Assembly (NCBI GenBank): GCA_003550325.1
Contig: QKWP01000785.1
Location: 140,901 to 204,900, forward strand
Length of the DNA stretch: 64,000 bases
Direction: 5' to 3'
DNA from: Gigaspora rosea
Lineage: Eukaryota > Glomeromycota > Glomeromycetes > Diversisporales > Gigasporaceae
Under the pieces are notes generated by a model that did no database searches, was not told the origin of the DNA, and saw only the letters and a program-made list of their open reading frames with translations. A program made the position numbers and the translations under genes. Positions 47,651 to 58,836 of the stretch are shown in pieces. Every line of letters begins with the position of its first letter. Positions within the stretch are counted from its first letter, which is position 1.

Positions 47651-47831
47651 CAGTGTTTAAAATTCAAAAAAAAATTTACTTGCACAAATTAACAATTTTG
47701 TGTAACAAAAGTAAGTTTATTATGACAATTTAAAAAAATTTACATGCACAAACCCATTTTTTCAAATTTTTTCTTGCACATTAAAATATTTACTTGCACT
47801 GTGCATGCATGTGCAAGCCAATTTTAATCTG
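47651..47831. mobile_element. hAT-type MITE, 8-bp target duplication GCTATAAC
   Basis: Starts CAGTGTTTAAAATT and ends with the inverted AATTTTAATCTG. GTGCAAG/CTTGCAC blocks recur inside. Flanked by GCTATAAC at 47643-47650 and 47832-47839. Confidence 0.7.
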
Positions 47832-47839
47832 GCTATAAC

Positions 47840-48086
47840 CAGTTTGTACATTTTCGTTGTCCCAGCCTTTTTTTGCCCTGTTCCAACGTCCCAATGTCCC
47901 AGTGTCCTAAGTGTCCCAACTATGTCCCAAGTCTTAATAATTAATAAATTAATTTAAAAAAATATATAATTATATATTTGTTTAGGTGCTAAACACATTT
48001 TTAAAAAAATTAAATTAGATTATCTTAATAAATTTTAAGTAATTTCAATTTATAAAATTGTCCCAACTGTCCCATGTACAACACTG
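47840..48086. mobile_element. hAT-type MITE (247 bp), 8-bp target duplication GCTATAAC
   Basis: Ends are CAGTTTGTACAT and ATGTACAACACTG. Flanked by GCTATAAC at 47832-47839 and 48087-48094. Internally it is rich in GTCCCA repeats. A second copy of the same family is at 51285-51935. Confidence 0.85.
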
Positions 48087-48133
48087 GCTATAACAATAGC
48101 GATAAAATAAGCACTAGCATTTATGCTTATTTT

Positions 48134-49810
48134 TCAGAAGTTGCCAGGCGCCTGTATAATTATGCTCGACAAATATTGTTCTTTATTAATTTCACTTTCT
48201 TGTGGAATTATTATACGTGGCAAAAATTCATTTATGCTAATTCCACTATTATGAGAAAATATCATGTTAGGGAGGTCACCTTGATGTTCTATTATTTTTT
48301 CGATCTCGTCAAAAATCTCATCCATTTGCAGAATTACTTTTAAAATAATTATATATTAGTTATTTCTGTATTTTCATTATTTTGGTATAAAGTAAAATCT
48401 TGAATACTTTGATTTGAAAAAATAATTCCAACATATCCCGCCTCATGATTAGTTCTAGTTGTTGGTATTACAACCTAGTTTATTAGACGGATACACCATT
48501 TGAAATGAAGTCAACCAGCAATAAAGCTGCTTTTCCATCTAAAAAATAAATAAATGAATAAATAGATAATACTTAGTAACAATAAACAAAATAAAATAAG
48601 AAATACCAAACATGTGAAAACCCAATATGTTAATTTTTCAAATAATTTAGTAATATTATTGTATGTTTTAATTTATTAGTATTATATAAAATATACTATT
48701 ATAAGCATCATTTAAAGACTGCGTAAGCTTATTGTAATCATCCCTGTTTGTTGGACCAACGGATCTTTTTGCTTCACATAGAAGCTTATTTTTGAACTGT
48801 TTCTGCATGTATGCTTGCTTACACTTTTCTTACTATAACAATATAGTGGAATATGTAAGTTGTTTTTATGATCATAATAACATTGAATTGGATGTTCTGG
48901 AATAGATAACCATCATAAAAAAAAATTATATTATAAACAACTAACAATAAAAGATATAAAATTACTTATGGCTCAATATGATTTTTTGTCAAGTTTTGCC
49001 CCATTATTTTCTGCAATAGTGACAATATACAGTTAAATACATATTGAGACTCACTATACTTTATTTGGGATTCTCTCATTCAATGCTCCTAAGTTTAGAA
49101 ATAATATAAATTAATAAAACAATTGCTTATATATTTTGTTAAATTAATATTCATACCATTTTTTTAAAATATTCCTGCACGATATTATTTCATAATTAGA
49201 AATTCCATCATTAAAAATATTATTTAAACCTTCAAAACTTGTAAAAGTAATTTTGATTCCGAAAATGAAGTATACAGTTTTTCTTTAACTAAATCAAAAA
49301 ATTAAAATTTTTCTGAAATAATCGCTAAACTACGGAATCTATCTGGAGAAAAGCAATCCTTTGGAAAAAATGTTACACGCGATAAGAATCTGCTGATTTC
49401 ATTTTTGTAATTTTTCAGTCTATCCAGATTCTTCAAAATCATGAATATATTATTTTTTGCAGATAAATTCAACTAGAATTTATGCATGCAAATATTATTA
49501 ATAAATAAAGTCATCTCAATTGTGACACATTATAAACTAAACTTACAAAAGTTTTAATCATTTTGATTAAAGCAACGTATATTCGTTGCTTTTATGATGA
49601 TTGCTGATTTGGTTTTCTGTAATACTTTGGATATATTCTAGCATAATATCGAGTTGCGAAATGTTATTACATGTCCTGATACTTCGTTCAATTAATGTTT
49701 TCGTATTATAAAAGTCTTGCAAATTTAAAATAAACAAGATTAGTAATGCTAATGGCAAAATATTTATGATGCAAATTATTAAATTTATATTTACAGTAGA
49801 TAATTTGAGA
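48134..49810 (-). pseudogene. Degraded multi-exon gene of unknown family
   Basis: Several minus-strand pieces have coding character. About 49810-49567: a hydrophobic segment LIICIINILPLALLILFILN, then QDFYNTKTLIERSIRTCNNI. About 49475-49325: NLDRLKNYKNEISRFLSRVT, FFPKDCFSPDRFRSLAIISE. About 49260-49160: SFEGLNNIFNDGISNYEI. About 49090-48965: LYIVTIAENNGAKLDKKSY. About 48930-48700: WLSIPEHPIQCYYDHKNNLH and AKRSVGPTNRDDYNKLTQSL. About 48535-48385: TRTNHEAGYVGIIFSNQSIQ. 48325-48134: IFSHNSGISINEFLPRIIIP. A single N-terminal membrane segment is likely. Stops between and within pieces, some at plausible splice sites, prevent a clean model. I do not recognise the family. Confidence 0.45.
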
Positions 49811-49819
49811 TTTAAAATC

Positions 49820-50767
49820 CACAGTTAATAATACGTAGTTTGTTTGATCTCCCTACTAGCTATAGATATCTCTAAATCATTTTGACCTTACAATATGAGC
49901 GTAAATACATACTTTTTTGAAAAAAATTCTATATGAGATTATAAAGCTTGGTTTTAAAAGAAACGTCTAATTGTAAAATGACAATATATTTATGTACATA
50001 TGTACGTATTCATAGACTTTCATTGGAACTTTCATTGTCATCGTCTGATAGAATTTTCATTGATGATACCCAATGTTACAATTAGATAAGTTTTTAATTC
50101 AACAAATCTTGGCATGCAATTATTCTGCTAGGGTCTTGCTATTTGGACTAAGTGCTGGGATATAATTTTATTGTATGAAATGTATTAAAAAATATACATG
50201 AGTAAGAATAATAGGTATCAAAATAGCAATTTCCTAAAAATTAGCAATTGCACTAGGAGTCACTATATCGGACCAGATAGGAGTTAGGCATAGACATTGA
50301 TGGCATGATTATTAGTTGATGGTTTAAAAGCCACAATAAGGTAATTCCTGTTTGTGGAGGGATGGGTTAAGCTAAAATTTTGCCACTTCAGAAAATTAGT
50401 GAGAGAAAGAGTTAGCCACCTATAGCAAGTATTTACTTTATTGCTCTGGGTGGCTTAATGGACTTGTGTGATATTTGTGATTGGCGGAAGTGCTTTATAC
50501 TACCTCATATGATAATGAATTTCGTGTATATGACAGGTGAATCTGTGGGATAATGATTCAAAAAAAAAAGACCAATAGATGTGGAAATTTATGAAATTAT
50601 TTACAAATTACACGGAATTTTTATCTGAATTTGCAAAATTTGATAATGAAGTGACAGTATAAAATTATTACTTTAGTTATAATATTGATGGTATTACAAT
50701 TCACAATAGTAAATTTATTAGTTATATTTAATAGAAACTAAAGTATCTAAATAATAATATTAATGAA
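49820..50767. other. Spacer
   Basis: No gene or repeat recognised. Confidence 0.45.
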
Positions 50768-51284
50768 CCCTATGAAAAAAGTGGCCCGTGTGGGCACGTG
50801 TTTCTACGGAGAGACACGGTCAAGTGCGGCACGGCCGGATGTCCGGGTTTGTACGTCTGTGGTCCGTGTTGGCACGTCGAATTGGTCCGAATTGGACCGT
50901 TTACCCGGACATTTTGGACCGTAAATGGACCGGGTTTTGTTGCACTTTACTAAACCAAAACGCACGGGTTTTGGCACGGGTAATTACACGTAATATAACG
51001 TGCTTGTACGGCGTGTGCGGTCATATATTTTTGACTTTTTGATTAGGGTTTGGGTAAGGGTAAGTGTAGGATTAGGAAGAGATCAGACTTTATAGTAAAA
51101 TTGCCTCCCCGACATTTTTTGTTAATAACCCAAGGTAGGTTTAGACACTCGTTTCTTGTATTTTTGACGGTTTTCACTTTTTTTCACTTTCTTCGTCGGG
51201 CTGATCCATGTCGATCAAAACAATCGATTTTATTGGCTCTATGTCACGTGACCGCACATGGCTGTAGACGACCCTGCTTATACG

Positions 51285-51935
51285 CAGTGTTGTACATTTT
51301 CACTGTCCCAGCCTTTTTTTGCTACGTCCCAACGTCCCAGCGGTCCCAAGTGTCCCAACTATGTCCAGGGACGATGATTTTATGCAATTCGCATAAAACC
51401 GCATAATCCGCATAACATGATTGATAATGCATAATATGTTAGATTTGCCGCATAATACTGCATAAAGTATTGTTGCTATTAAGTAATTTTCGCATTCGCA
51501 TAATTAGCTCTTTAAGTATAATTCCGAATAGAAAATCAATCAACGCAAATTACGAGCAAGGTCGAGAAAAGAAATTTGAGGAAGTTCCGAAGTATTCCGA
51601 ATGTGGGTCCGTACTAAAACTCTGCAAAACTTAGTATAATCGTGCATAAAATATGAATTTTGGATGCAGAATAGCGCATAATTTACTTTGTTGCATGCAT
51701 AATTAATGGTTTGTTGCCGCATAAAATCATCGTCCCTGACTATGTCTCAAGCCTTAATAATTAATAAATTTTTAAAAAATATGTAATTATATATTATTTT
51801 AGGTGCTGAACACATTTTAAAAAAATTTAATTAGATTATTTTAATAAAATTTTAAGTAATTTCAATTTATAAAATTGTCCCAGAATGTCCCCAAATGTCC
51901 CAACGTATGTCCTAACTGTCCCATGTACAACACTG
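51285..51935. mobile_element. hAT-type MITE, 8-bp target duplication CTTATACG, itself interrupted
   Basis: Ends CAGTGTTGTACAT and ATGTACAACACTG, flanked exactly by CTTATACG (51277-51284 and 51936-51943). Without the insert it is a close relative of 47840-48086. Confidence 0.93.
51366..51738. mobile_element. hAT-type MITE (373 bp), 8-bp target duplication ACTATGTC
   Basis: Perfect 20-bp inverted ends CAGGGACGATGATTTTATGC. Flanked exactly by ACTATGTC (51358-51365 and 51739-51746). The inside is dominated by GCATAA/TTATGC words. The youngest of the three nested elements. Confidence 0.95.
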
Positions 51936-52054
51936 CTTATACGTGCCATTCTGTCACGTTTTGGTCCGTGTTTCATGCCTTTACGTGCCACGTGACACGT
52001 GCCTATCCAGACAACCCCGTGCCAACCCGGACCACTTTTCTCATAGGGGAAATT

Positions 52055-53270
52055 ACTTCAGATAATAATATTCACATTGTATATATTGAAAAAGAATACA
52101 ATGAAGTTATTTAATAAATAGTTTATAATAGTAGCATCTATAAATACACTACCTCACTTAAGTGCATATTTTTGAAATTTTTTATTATAGTTCCAAGAGA
52201 GATGACTTAGGAAGGTTTCTCTGTACTTATTTTTAGTTGAGAATATTTTATTATTTGTACGAATTTTTGAAGAATCACAATTCAAGATCAAAAATTTCGA
52301 AAATATCACGTTTTCGTAGATTATGCAAATTAATACTTGGGAGAGATTTCACCAAGGTGCCCTGTTTGACTCTGATAGTAAACTGAGGTTACTATAAATA
52401 TCGATCAATTCGGGTCGAGTTATCACTAAATTAAATCAGCTCGCACTTTAATATATTGCGTGATGTAAATGATGTAATCAAATTAATATATGGGTAGTTA
52501 TCATGTAACAATAATAAAGGAAATATAACAATATAACGATAATAATCAAACAATATACTAATGAATCCAAACAGAAATCGATACTTATTAACAAACATTA
52601 TTAAAAATATCGAAGTCTGAGTTTATTTGAAGAGCGAAATAGCAGATCTTTTATGCTTTCGGGATACATTATCTGTTATAAGAAAAATAAGAATCATCTA
52701 TTTTTTACATGTTTTCCTCTATCTATACTATAACTCTATACTTTCCTCAGGCTTAGTTCCTAGTTCTGGCCTATGTTTTGACGGCTTTTAGTTCATGTCT
52801 GGTACTTTTCTACCAGATCTATTCCTTTAACTAGGCTTTTGTCACCAAGCCCTACCAGTTTTGTCCCTTTTGGATGACTTCGTCAAACGAAGCCTATCTT
52901 TCTACACTTACAATGCCTTAGACCCTTCCCGGTTACCTGTTTGGCCCTTCGTCCAAACTTTTGTTTACATTTACAGCCCAACAAAGGACAGATCTGATTC
53001 CTAAGTCCCTAATATCGGTCCCAAGCCACACTACGTACAATATTCATGGATAAAATTACCACGCTACAATACCATTCAGATTAATCTATTATTAATCTTC
53101 CCATAGATCGACATCAAAATTTCACCTACACGTGATTATTGTGATGCACCGACAAGATTTTTTAAAGTTCGTTTATGCTAAGGTTAGGGTCTATGTTAAG
53201 GTTCGGATTTAAGGACTCTAATAATAAAATCGTTCAAGGAAACTTTTTGTTAACGCATAGTAGGTGGGTT
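52055..53270. other. Spacer; middle part of higher G+C
   Basis: 52730-53040 is less AT-rich (GGCTTAGTTCCTAGTTCTGG, CCTTAGACCCTTCCCGGTT) and may be a transposon remnant; no frame stays open. No gene recognised. Confidence 0.4.
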
Positions 53271-53420
53271 CTTATGCAAATTTTTGCGAAAGAGGCAATT
53301 TTTGACGAACCAATCTTTGGCGAAACGAACGTTTGTTTTGACTTCTCTTGATCGTGTTATGTTACACCTGATCTAGTTATTTTATTGCCCAAAAATCACA
53401 TGTCGATAAAATTTGATTGC
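53271..53420. repeat. Dispersed repeat shared with 34.3 kb and 62.2 kb
   Basis: TTTTTGCGAAAGAGGCAATT, GAACGTTTGTTTTGACT and TTACACCTGATCT. The inverted counterpart runs about 62165-62290. Confidence 0.6.
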
Positions 53421-53699
53421 GCTCTAGGGATAGTTATGCAAAATTAATATAGTCAACTCTTTTTATACCGAATTGCATGTTCTGGAAAGTTTTGTTCAAT
53501 ATAGAGTAAAGAGTTCGTTTTATACAGTTCGCTCTCTATACCGAATAGTATAGTACCGGTCTATATAGTCAAGCAATAAAATCATATTTACATGATCAAG
53601 AATCACAATTTTTATAATTTGGCTAACTTCGCATCATAATCCTGGTCCATTTTTCCCTAATCACATGACGTAGATCCTTTGCATAAAATTTGATTATTT

Positions 53700-54790
53700 T
53701 TTAAAACTTTGAGCGACGCTTTCACGACAACCACCTAATAAATTTCGATGAAATTTTTTTATTTGAATTCTACAAACTTGTAGAATTCAGATAAAAAATT
53801 TCATCGGAATTTATTAGATGGTTGTTGAGAAACGTAGCTCAAAGGTTTAAAAATTTAGGCGATAGACGGAATGAATTTTTCCAAAACTTTGAGTGAAGCT
53901 TTCTCGACAGCCACTAAAACTTTGATAAAATTTTTTTATTCGAATTCTATAAGTTTGTAAAATTTGAATAAAAAAAATTTTCATCGAAATTTATCAGGTA
54001 ATTGTTGAGAAAGCGTAATTCAAATTTAAGTAAGACTTTGTAAACGGGATGGTTTTTTTAAAAATTTGAGTGAAGCTTTCTCGGCAATCACCTGATAAAT
54101 TTTGATAGAATGTTTTTTTTTATTCGAATTCTGAAAGTTTATAGAAATTAAATAAACCATTTTCATTGAAATTTATCAGATAATTGTTTAGAAAACGTAA
54201 TTCAAATTTTCAAAAATTTAAGCAAGACTTTTTTTATTGATAAACGGGATGGATTTTTCGAAATTTTGAGTGAAGCTTTCTCGACAACCACCTGATAAAT
54301 TTTGTTTTTTTTATTCGAATTCTGAAAATTTGTAGAATTCAAATAAAAATTTCATTAAAATTAATCCGATTATTGTTGAGAAAACTTAGTATAAAAGTTC
54401 GAAAAATTCAACCCGTCCATCAATAAACAAGTTTCGCTTAAATTTTTTAAAACTTTGAATTACGTTTTCTCAACAATTACCTGATAAATTTCGATGAAAA
54501 TTTTTTGATTTAAATTCTACAAACTTTAGAATTCGAATAAAAAAAAATTATCAAAATTTATTAGAATGTTGTCGAGAAAGCTCACTCAAATGTTTGGAAA
54601 ATTTATTCCGCCTATCAATAAACAAATTCCACCTAAATTTTTAAACTTTGAGCTACGTTTTTTCAACAACCATATGATAAATTTCGATGAAAATTCTTTT
54701 ATTTGAATTCTACAAACTTGTAGAATTCAAATAAAAAAATTACATCGAAATATATTAGGTAGAAGTTGTGAAAGCATTCGGATCTACATA
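53700..54790. repeat. Tandem array of six hairpin units
   Basis: Each unit is an inverted repeat of 130-160 bases. CTTTGAGTGAAGCTTTCTCG and ACAACCACCTGATAAATTT pair with AATTTATCAGGTAATTGTTG and AGAAAGCG. The loop is centred on a second palindrome, GAATTCTACAAACTTGTAGAATTC. Units lie near 53701-53860, 53886-54015, 54062-54205, 54262-54395, 54455-54590 and 54648-54775, separated by 25-60 bases. Related units occur at 60528-61075. Confidence 0.85.
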
Positions 54791-55412
54791 ACCTGATGCG
54801 GAAAAAATGGACTACGCCTTAGTCCAGTTATAGACCCCAATATGGAGAATTGAGTTACATAATTCTTATGCATCGCGTACATAAGCAAAATCTAATGTGT
54901 GCGACGCTTAATTATAATCCGGAGATAACTTCCCAAATAAGGGATGGCAATTCTCTATTAAATGGTAACAAGCCAGATTATAAACAAGAAACGCCTTATA
55001 GAAAAATTAAATGGTGGATGTCGAATGCGTGAAGTGAAGTACAGTACCTGTAAGATACTTCAGTTAAGTAAAAAGCGAATCGACTTGTTAATGAAACTGT
55101 ATATTTACATTAAGTTACCCCATAATCGACAAAAGTCGCTACATAGTAAAGTCTAAATTTTACTAAGCAAATCGATTAAAATCGATCAAGTAACCTTATT
55201 TAGCAGAATGACATTAGAGCAGTTATTTCGAAATCTTCGATTAATTACAGCATTTCGATGGATTTACGACGAATCTTTGATTTGGATTAAAATGCTGTGT
55301 CATGTAATACTGTGCGTTTATTAGTTATATATATATATACTGCCCAGTTTGTACGTATGTATGTACGCATATATATTCGCATTTTTTTATCAATATTAGT
55401 GCGTAAAAAGTC
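54791..55412. other. Spacer upstream of the kinase-LRR relic
   Basis: Two short overlapping frames (54850-55156) have no recognisable features. A TA/GTAC microsatellite lies at 55325-55370. Confidence 0.45.
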
Positions 55413-57403
55413 ATGGCAAAAGCACCAGCAGAATGGCTTGAAAAAGCAGTATCCGATGGACATATTAATTATCTTGAATATATAATAAATTTACAAATCC
55501 TAGAGAGATTGGCTCTGGCGGGTTTGGGAAGGTTTTTAAGTACGAGTGGAAAGATTGTGAATTAATAGTTGCTCTCAAATGTCTTAAAATCGATACAAAT
55601 ACAGATGGAAAAATCATTAAAGATTTCATTAATGAGATTATTTTGGTTTATTGAAATTTTAATTGTATTATACTACAGAATAATAATTTATATAATTATA
55701 TTATTCACACAATTAGCTTAAGCTATTACGAAAAGTTTATTATCATCCAAATGTCATTACGTTTATGGGGTCACGAAAGGTAAATAAACGATTTATAATT
55801 TTTGAAGTAGGCAATAATCATGTTAAGCAAGAATATTACTGTAGATAATAGCGGATATTATAATATGGTTTTACAATATGCTAATGAAGGAACTTTGCGA
55901 GAATACCTAAAGACAAATTTTACGAGATTGCAGTGGACAGATAAACTATTTGTAAGTATTATATATTTATCTGATTTTATACAGTATTTATATTCATTAA
56001 TTTACAAACACTTTATTCATTAATACTTAATAATTTAGCATTCGAAGAACATCTTAATTCATCAAAAGCAACCAATGATTGCAGATTTTGGACTATCAAG
56101 GCAAATGAATGAAATGACTTCGTACTCGATCGTTCATGGAATGCCGGCATTTATCGATCCTAGGAGCCTTCTCGATCCCAAATATAAACGTGATAAGAAA
56201 TCTGATGTCTATAGCTTTGGACTAGTCCTCTGGGAAATTTCAAGCGGAAGGCCCCCCTTTCCATTCATTTGAAACAAGAGAATCACTGGCTATTTACATC
56301 TACCTAGGAAATAGAGAAAAACCTATTGAAGGCACACCATCACAATATATAGAACTTTACAAACAATGTTGGGACAGCGATCCTGCTAACCGTCCAGAAA
56401 CAAGATTAATACTCCATATTTTAAAAACAATTTAACTCTAACGAAACTTTGAGTCAACATTATCCTACTGAAACAACATATCAAAGTAGTCAGATTTCCT
56501 CAAGCCATCAAGATGATATAAATACACTCGTAAACTCACTTAATACTACATCATCACTTTATTTACTTGATATAATAAATTCAAATGATTTAGCACAGGA
56601 CAGTAATATTGAGAATTTGAGAAAGGAAGCACGTGAATATTTCGTCAAACGAAAATTTCGGAAAGCATTGGAGCTTTTCGAAGAAATTTTCAAAAATGAC
56701 CAATGTGGTCCTGAAGATCAAAAAAATGTTTCGAACTGGGATCTTTCTTATAAGTGTGGATTGGAAAATTTAAATGAGTTAATGAATGCTCTTTCCAAGA
56801 ATACCACATTGACGTCTTTGGATCTTTCTAGTAATTCTATTGGAGCGGAAGGAGGAAAGACATTAGCATATGCACTTTGCAAGAATACCGCACTGATCTC
56901 TCTGAATCTTGCTGATAATAATCTTGGGTCAAAGGAGGAAAAGCACTAGCAGATGCACTTTGTAAAAATGCCACGTTGAAGGATTTAATTATTTATGATA
57001 ATGATATAGGATCTGAAGGAGGAAAAGCATTTGCCGATGCGCTTTACAAGAATAACACGCTTATTTCTTTGAAACTTTGTTTAATAATCTTGGATCAGAA
57101 GGAGGAAAAGCATTAGCGGACGCACTTTGCAAGAACACAGCACTGACTTCTCTACTTCTTGGCTGGAATAATCTTGGATCAGAAGAAGGGAAAGCATTAG
57201 CATATTCACTTTGCAAGAACACCGCACTGACTTCTTTGGATCTTCGCGATAATAAACTTGGATCAGAAGGAGGAAAAGCATTAGCAGATGCACTTTGCAA
57301 GAACTCCACGCTAACTTATTTGAATCTTCGGAATAATAAAATTGATAGTGAAATAGAATCAAAGATAAAATCAAGTAATCCAAGTATAAATATAACAATA
57401 TAA
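55413..57403 (+). pseudogene. Protein kinase fused to leucine-rich repeats, multiply frameshifted
   Basis: ATG at 55413 starts MAKAPAEWLEKAVSDGHINY. After a two-base insertion come IGSGGFGKVFKYEWKDCELI and VALKCLKID (glycine loop and ATP-binding Lys). Later exons carry LLRKVYYHPNVITF, then NMVLQYANEGTLREYL, then KNILIHQKQPMIADFGLSRQ, DKKSDVYSFGLVLWEISSGR and CWDSDPANRPETR. A linker leads to LRRs of the ribonuclease-inhibitor type (LTSLDLSSNSIGAEGGKTLA, ALADALCKNSTLTYLNLRN), about seven units, ending at 57403. The exon that should carry the HRD catalytic loop between LQWTDKLF (to 55951) and HSKNIL (from 56039) is absent. Single-base frameshifts lie near 55766, 56262, 56425, 56927 and 57082, mostly in homopolymers, so part of the damage may be sequencing error. 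Confidence 0.8.
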
Positions 57404-58836
57404 AAACAATAAAATAAACTATAACTAGATATAATAAAAATAGCATAAAAAAATATTGTAGCATAATAATGCATATCTTATTCATTATTAGTTATGAAAT
57501 CGTGCCAAAAATTAATTAGAATCTTGTAAAAACTCATTTGGATTTTCAAGATAATCTAATGCAAGAGGCCTCATTAACGATGCCAACTTAATTTATAAAA
57601 TAAAAATCAAAATAATTATATTTTGTATTTTTAATATATTTGCATGATTTAAACACCGATTGTGTGGTGTAACGTAATTAAGAAGTTATTTGAACTACGA
57701 TAACAGCATCACATCAACCAATATTACCGACCCAGTTTTCAAGTTTACTTATCTGGGGTCAGCACATAAATACATTCAATGGATAATGAAATTAATATTA
57801 CAGTCATTAGCACTTAGAAATAATCGTTAGCGTTTGGTGTGACGGTGAATTATAATTTTGTTGTTTTAACGGTTATTTTTGGACTTTAGGAAATTTTGAG
57901 GTTTCGCAAATGTCAACCGATAGGAGGTTTACTTTTTCTAGCGCTTGTTCTAGCGCTTGCTCGCGCTTGAGTCAGCTAAAGATCAGAGCATCACTGAGCA
58001 GCGCTAGCTATTAGCGCTCAAAAAATTTTATTCACTAGCGAAGAGCTGTTGAAAATATATGTAAAAGGGTGAATGAACGATAAATATGGTAAAAATCGAT
58101 ATTGACTTTCGAAAACTGCATAAATGCGGTATCATGAGATTATTTAATATTAAAGTACATTAAAGATAATTCGGCTAAAAATCAATTATTAGCTTTATCA
58201 GATAAATTGTATGGGCAATGAAGTTTTATTTTTGTTCAAGATTTATTGAAAATTGATAATTGAAATTTATCATGTCATACTTTGAAAGAAACGTCAATTA
58301 ATTTACCACAACTGAGAGATAGTAACATACGGTGAAAAAAAAAGGATAAAACCCCAAATGCATTATTGTCGCGTTATTATTGGTTAGATAGACAGATGAA
58401 TAATGGTTTGTTGAGAGTTTAGTTATTATTATTCGACGTCATTGAAGTAATACATTCATTCAATATCTGAAATCAAATTAATATTTTGAAGCTTTAAATG
58501 AAAATAATTATTGAATGAAAAAAAATTTTTTTTTTGAATGAATATAGAGCGTAATGAAAAATTTTTGATAAGTAATAACGTGATAATTCTTAGAATAGAT
58601 TCATTTACATATAATGTTCACGAGTATTATTAAATTTATTGAATTCTTGAAAGGAACCTATTGGGTTAAATCACGAATAACATGAGAGTGTTGGTGTAAA
58701 TTTTTTCATTTAAGTGGTTGTTAATAATCAATAATAAAAAAATTATAATTAACCGAATTTTTAATGTGCTAACTAATAGAAATGAAATTCTGCTTACCAA
58801 GTATTTAAAGTCAATCTTCGTAAACTATTGGGTCGT
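57404..58836. other. Spacer
   Basis: 57930-58020 has repeated TAGCGCTTG motifs forming a small palindromic cluster. No gene. Confidence 0.5.

Larger units (their letters stand above)
50768..52048. mobile_element. Outer TIR element hosting two nested MITEs
   Basis: The left end CCCTATGAAAAAAGTGGCCC continues to GTGTGGGCACG. It matches the inverted right end, which ends CGGACCACTTTTCTCATAGGG, with a few differences over about 30 bases. A direct GAA flanks both sides (50765-50767, 52049-52051), which is too short to be conclusive. It is G+C-rich, with repeated CACGTG and GGACCG motifs and no credible ORF. A part at 51035-51250 recurs inverted at 61.08-62.1 kb. Confidence 0.7.

Noticed and set aside
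57061..57485. Minus-strand frames of 82 and 134 codons
   Set aside because: They are shadows of the LRR coding sequence on the plus strand.
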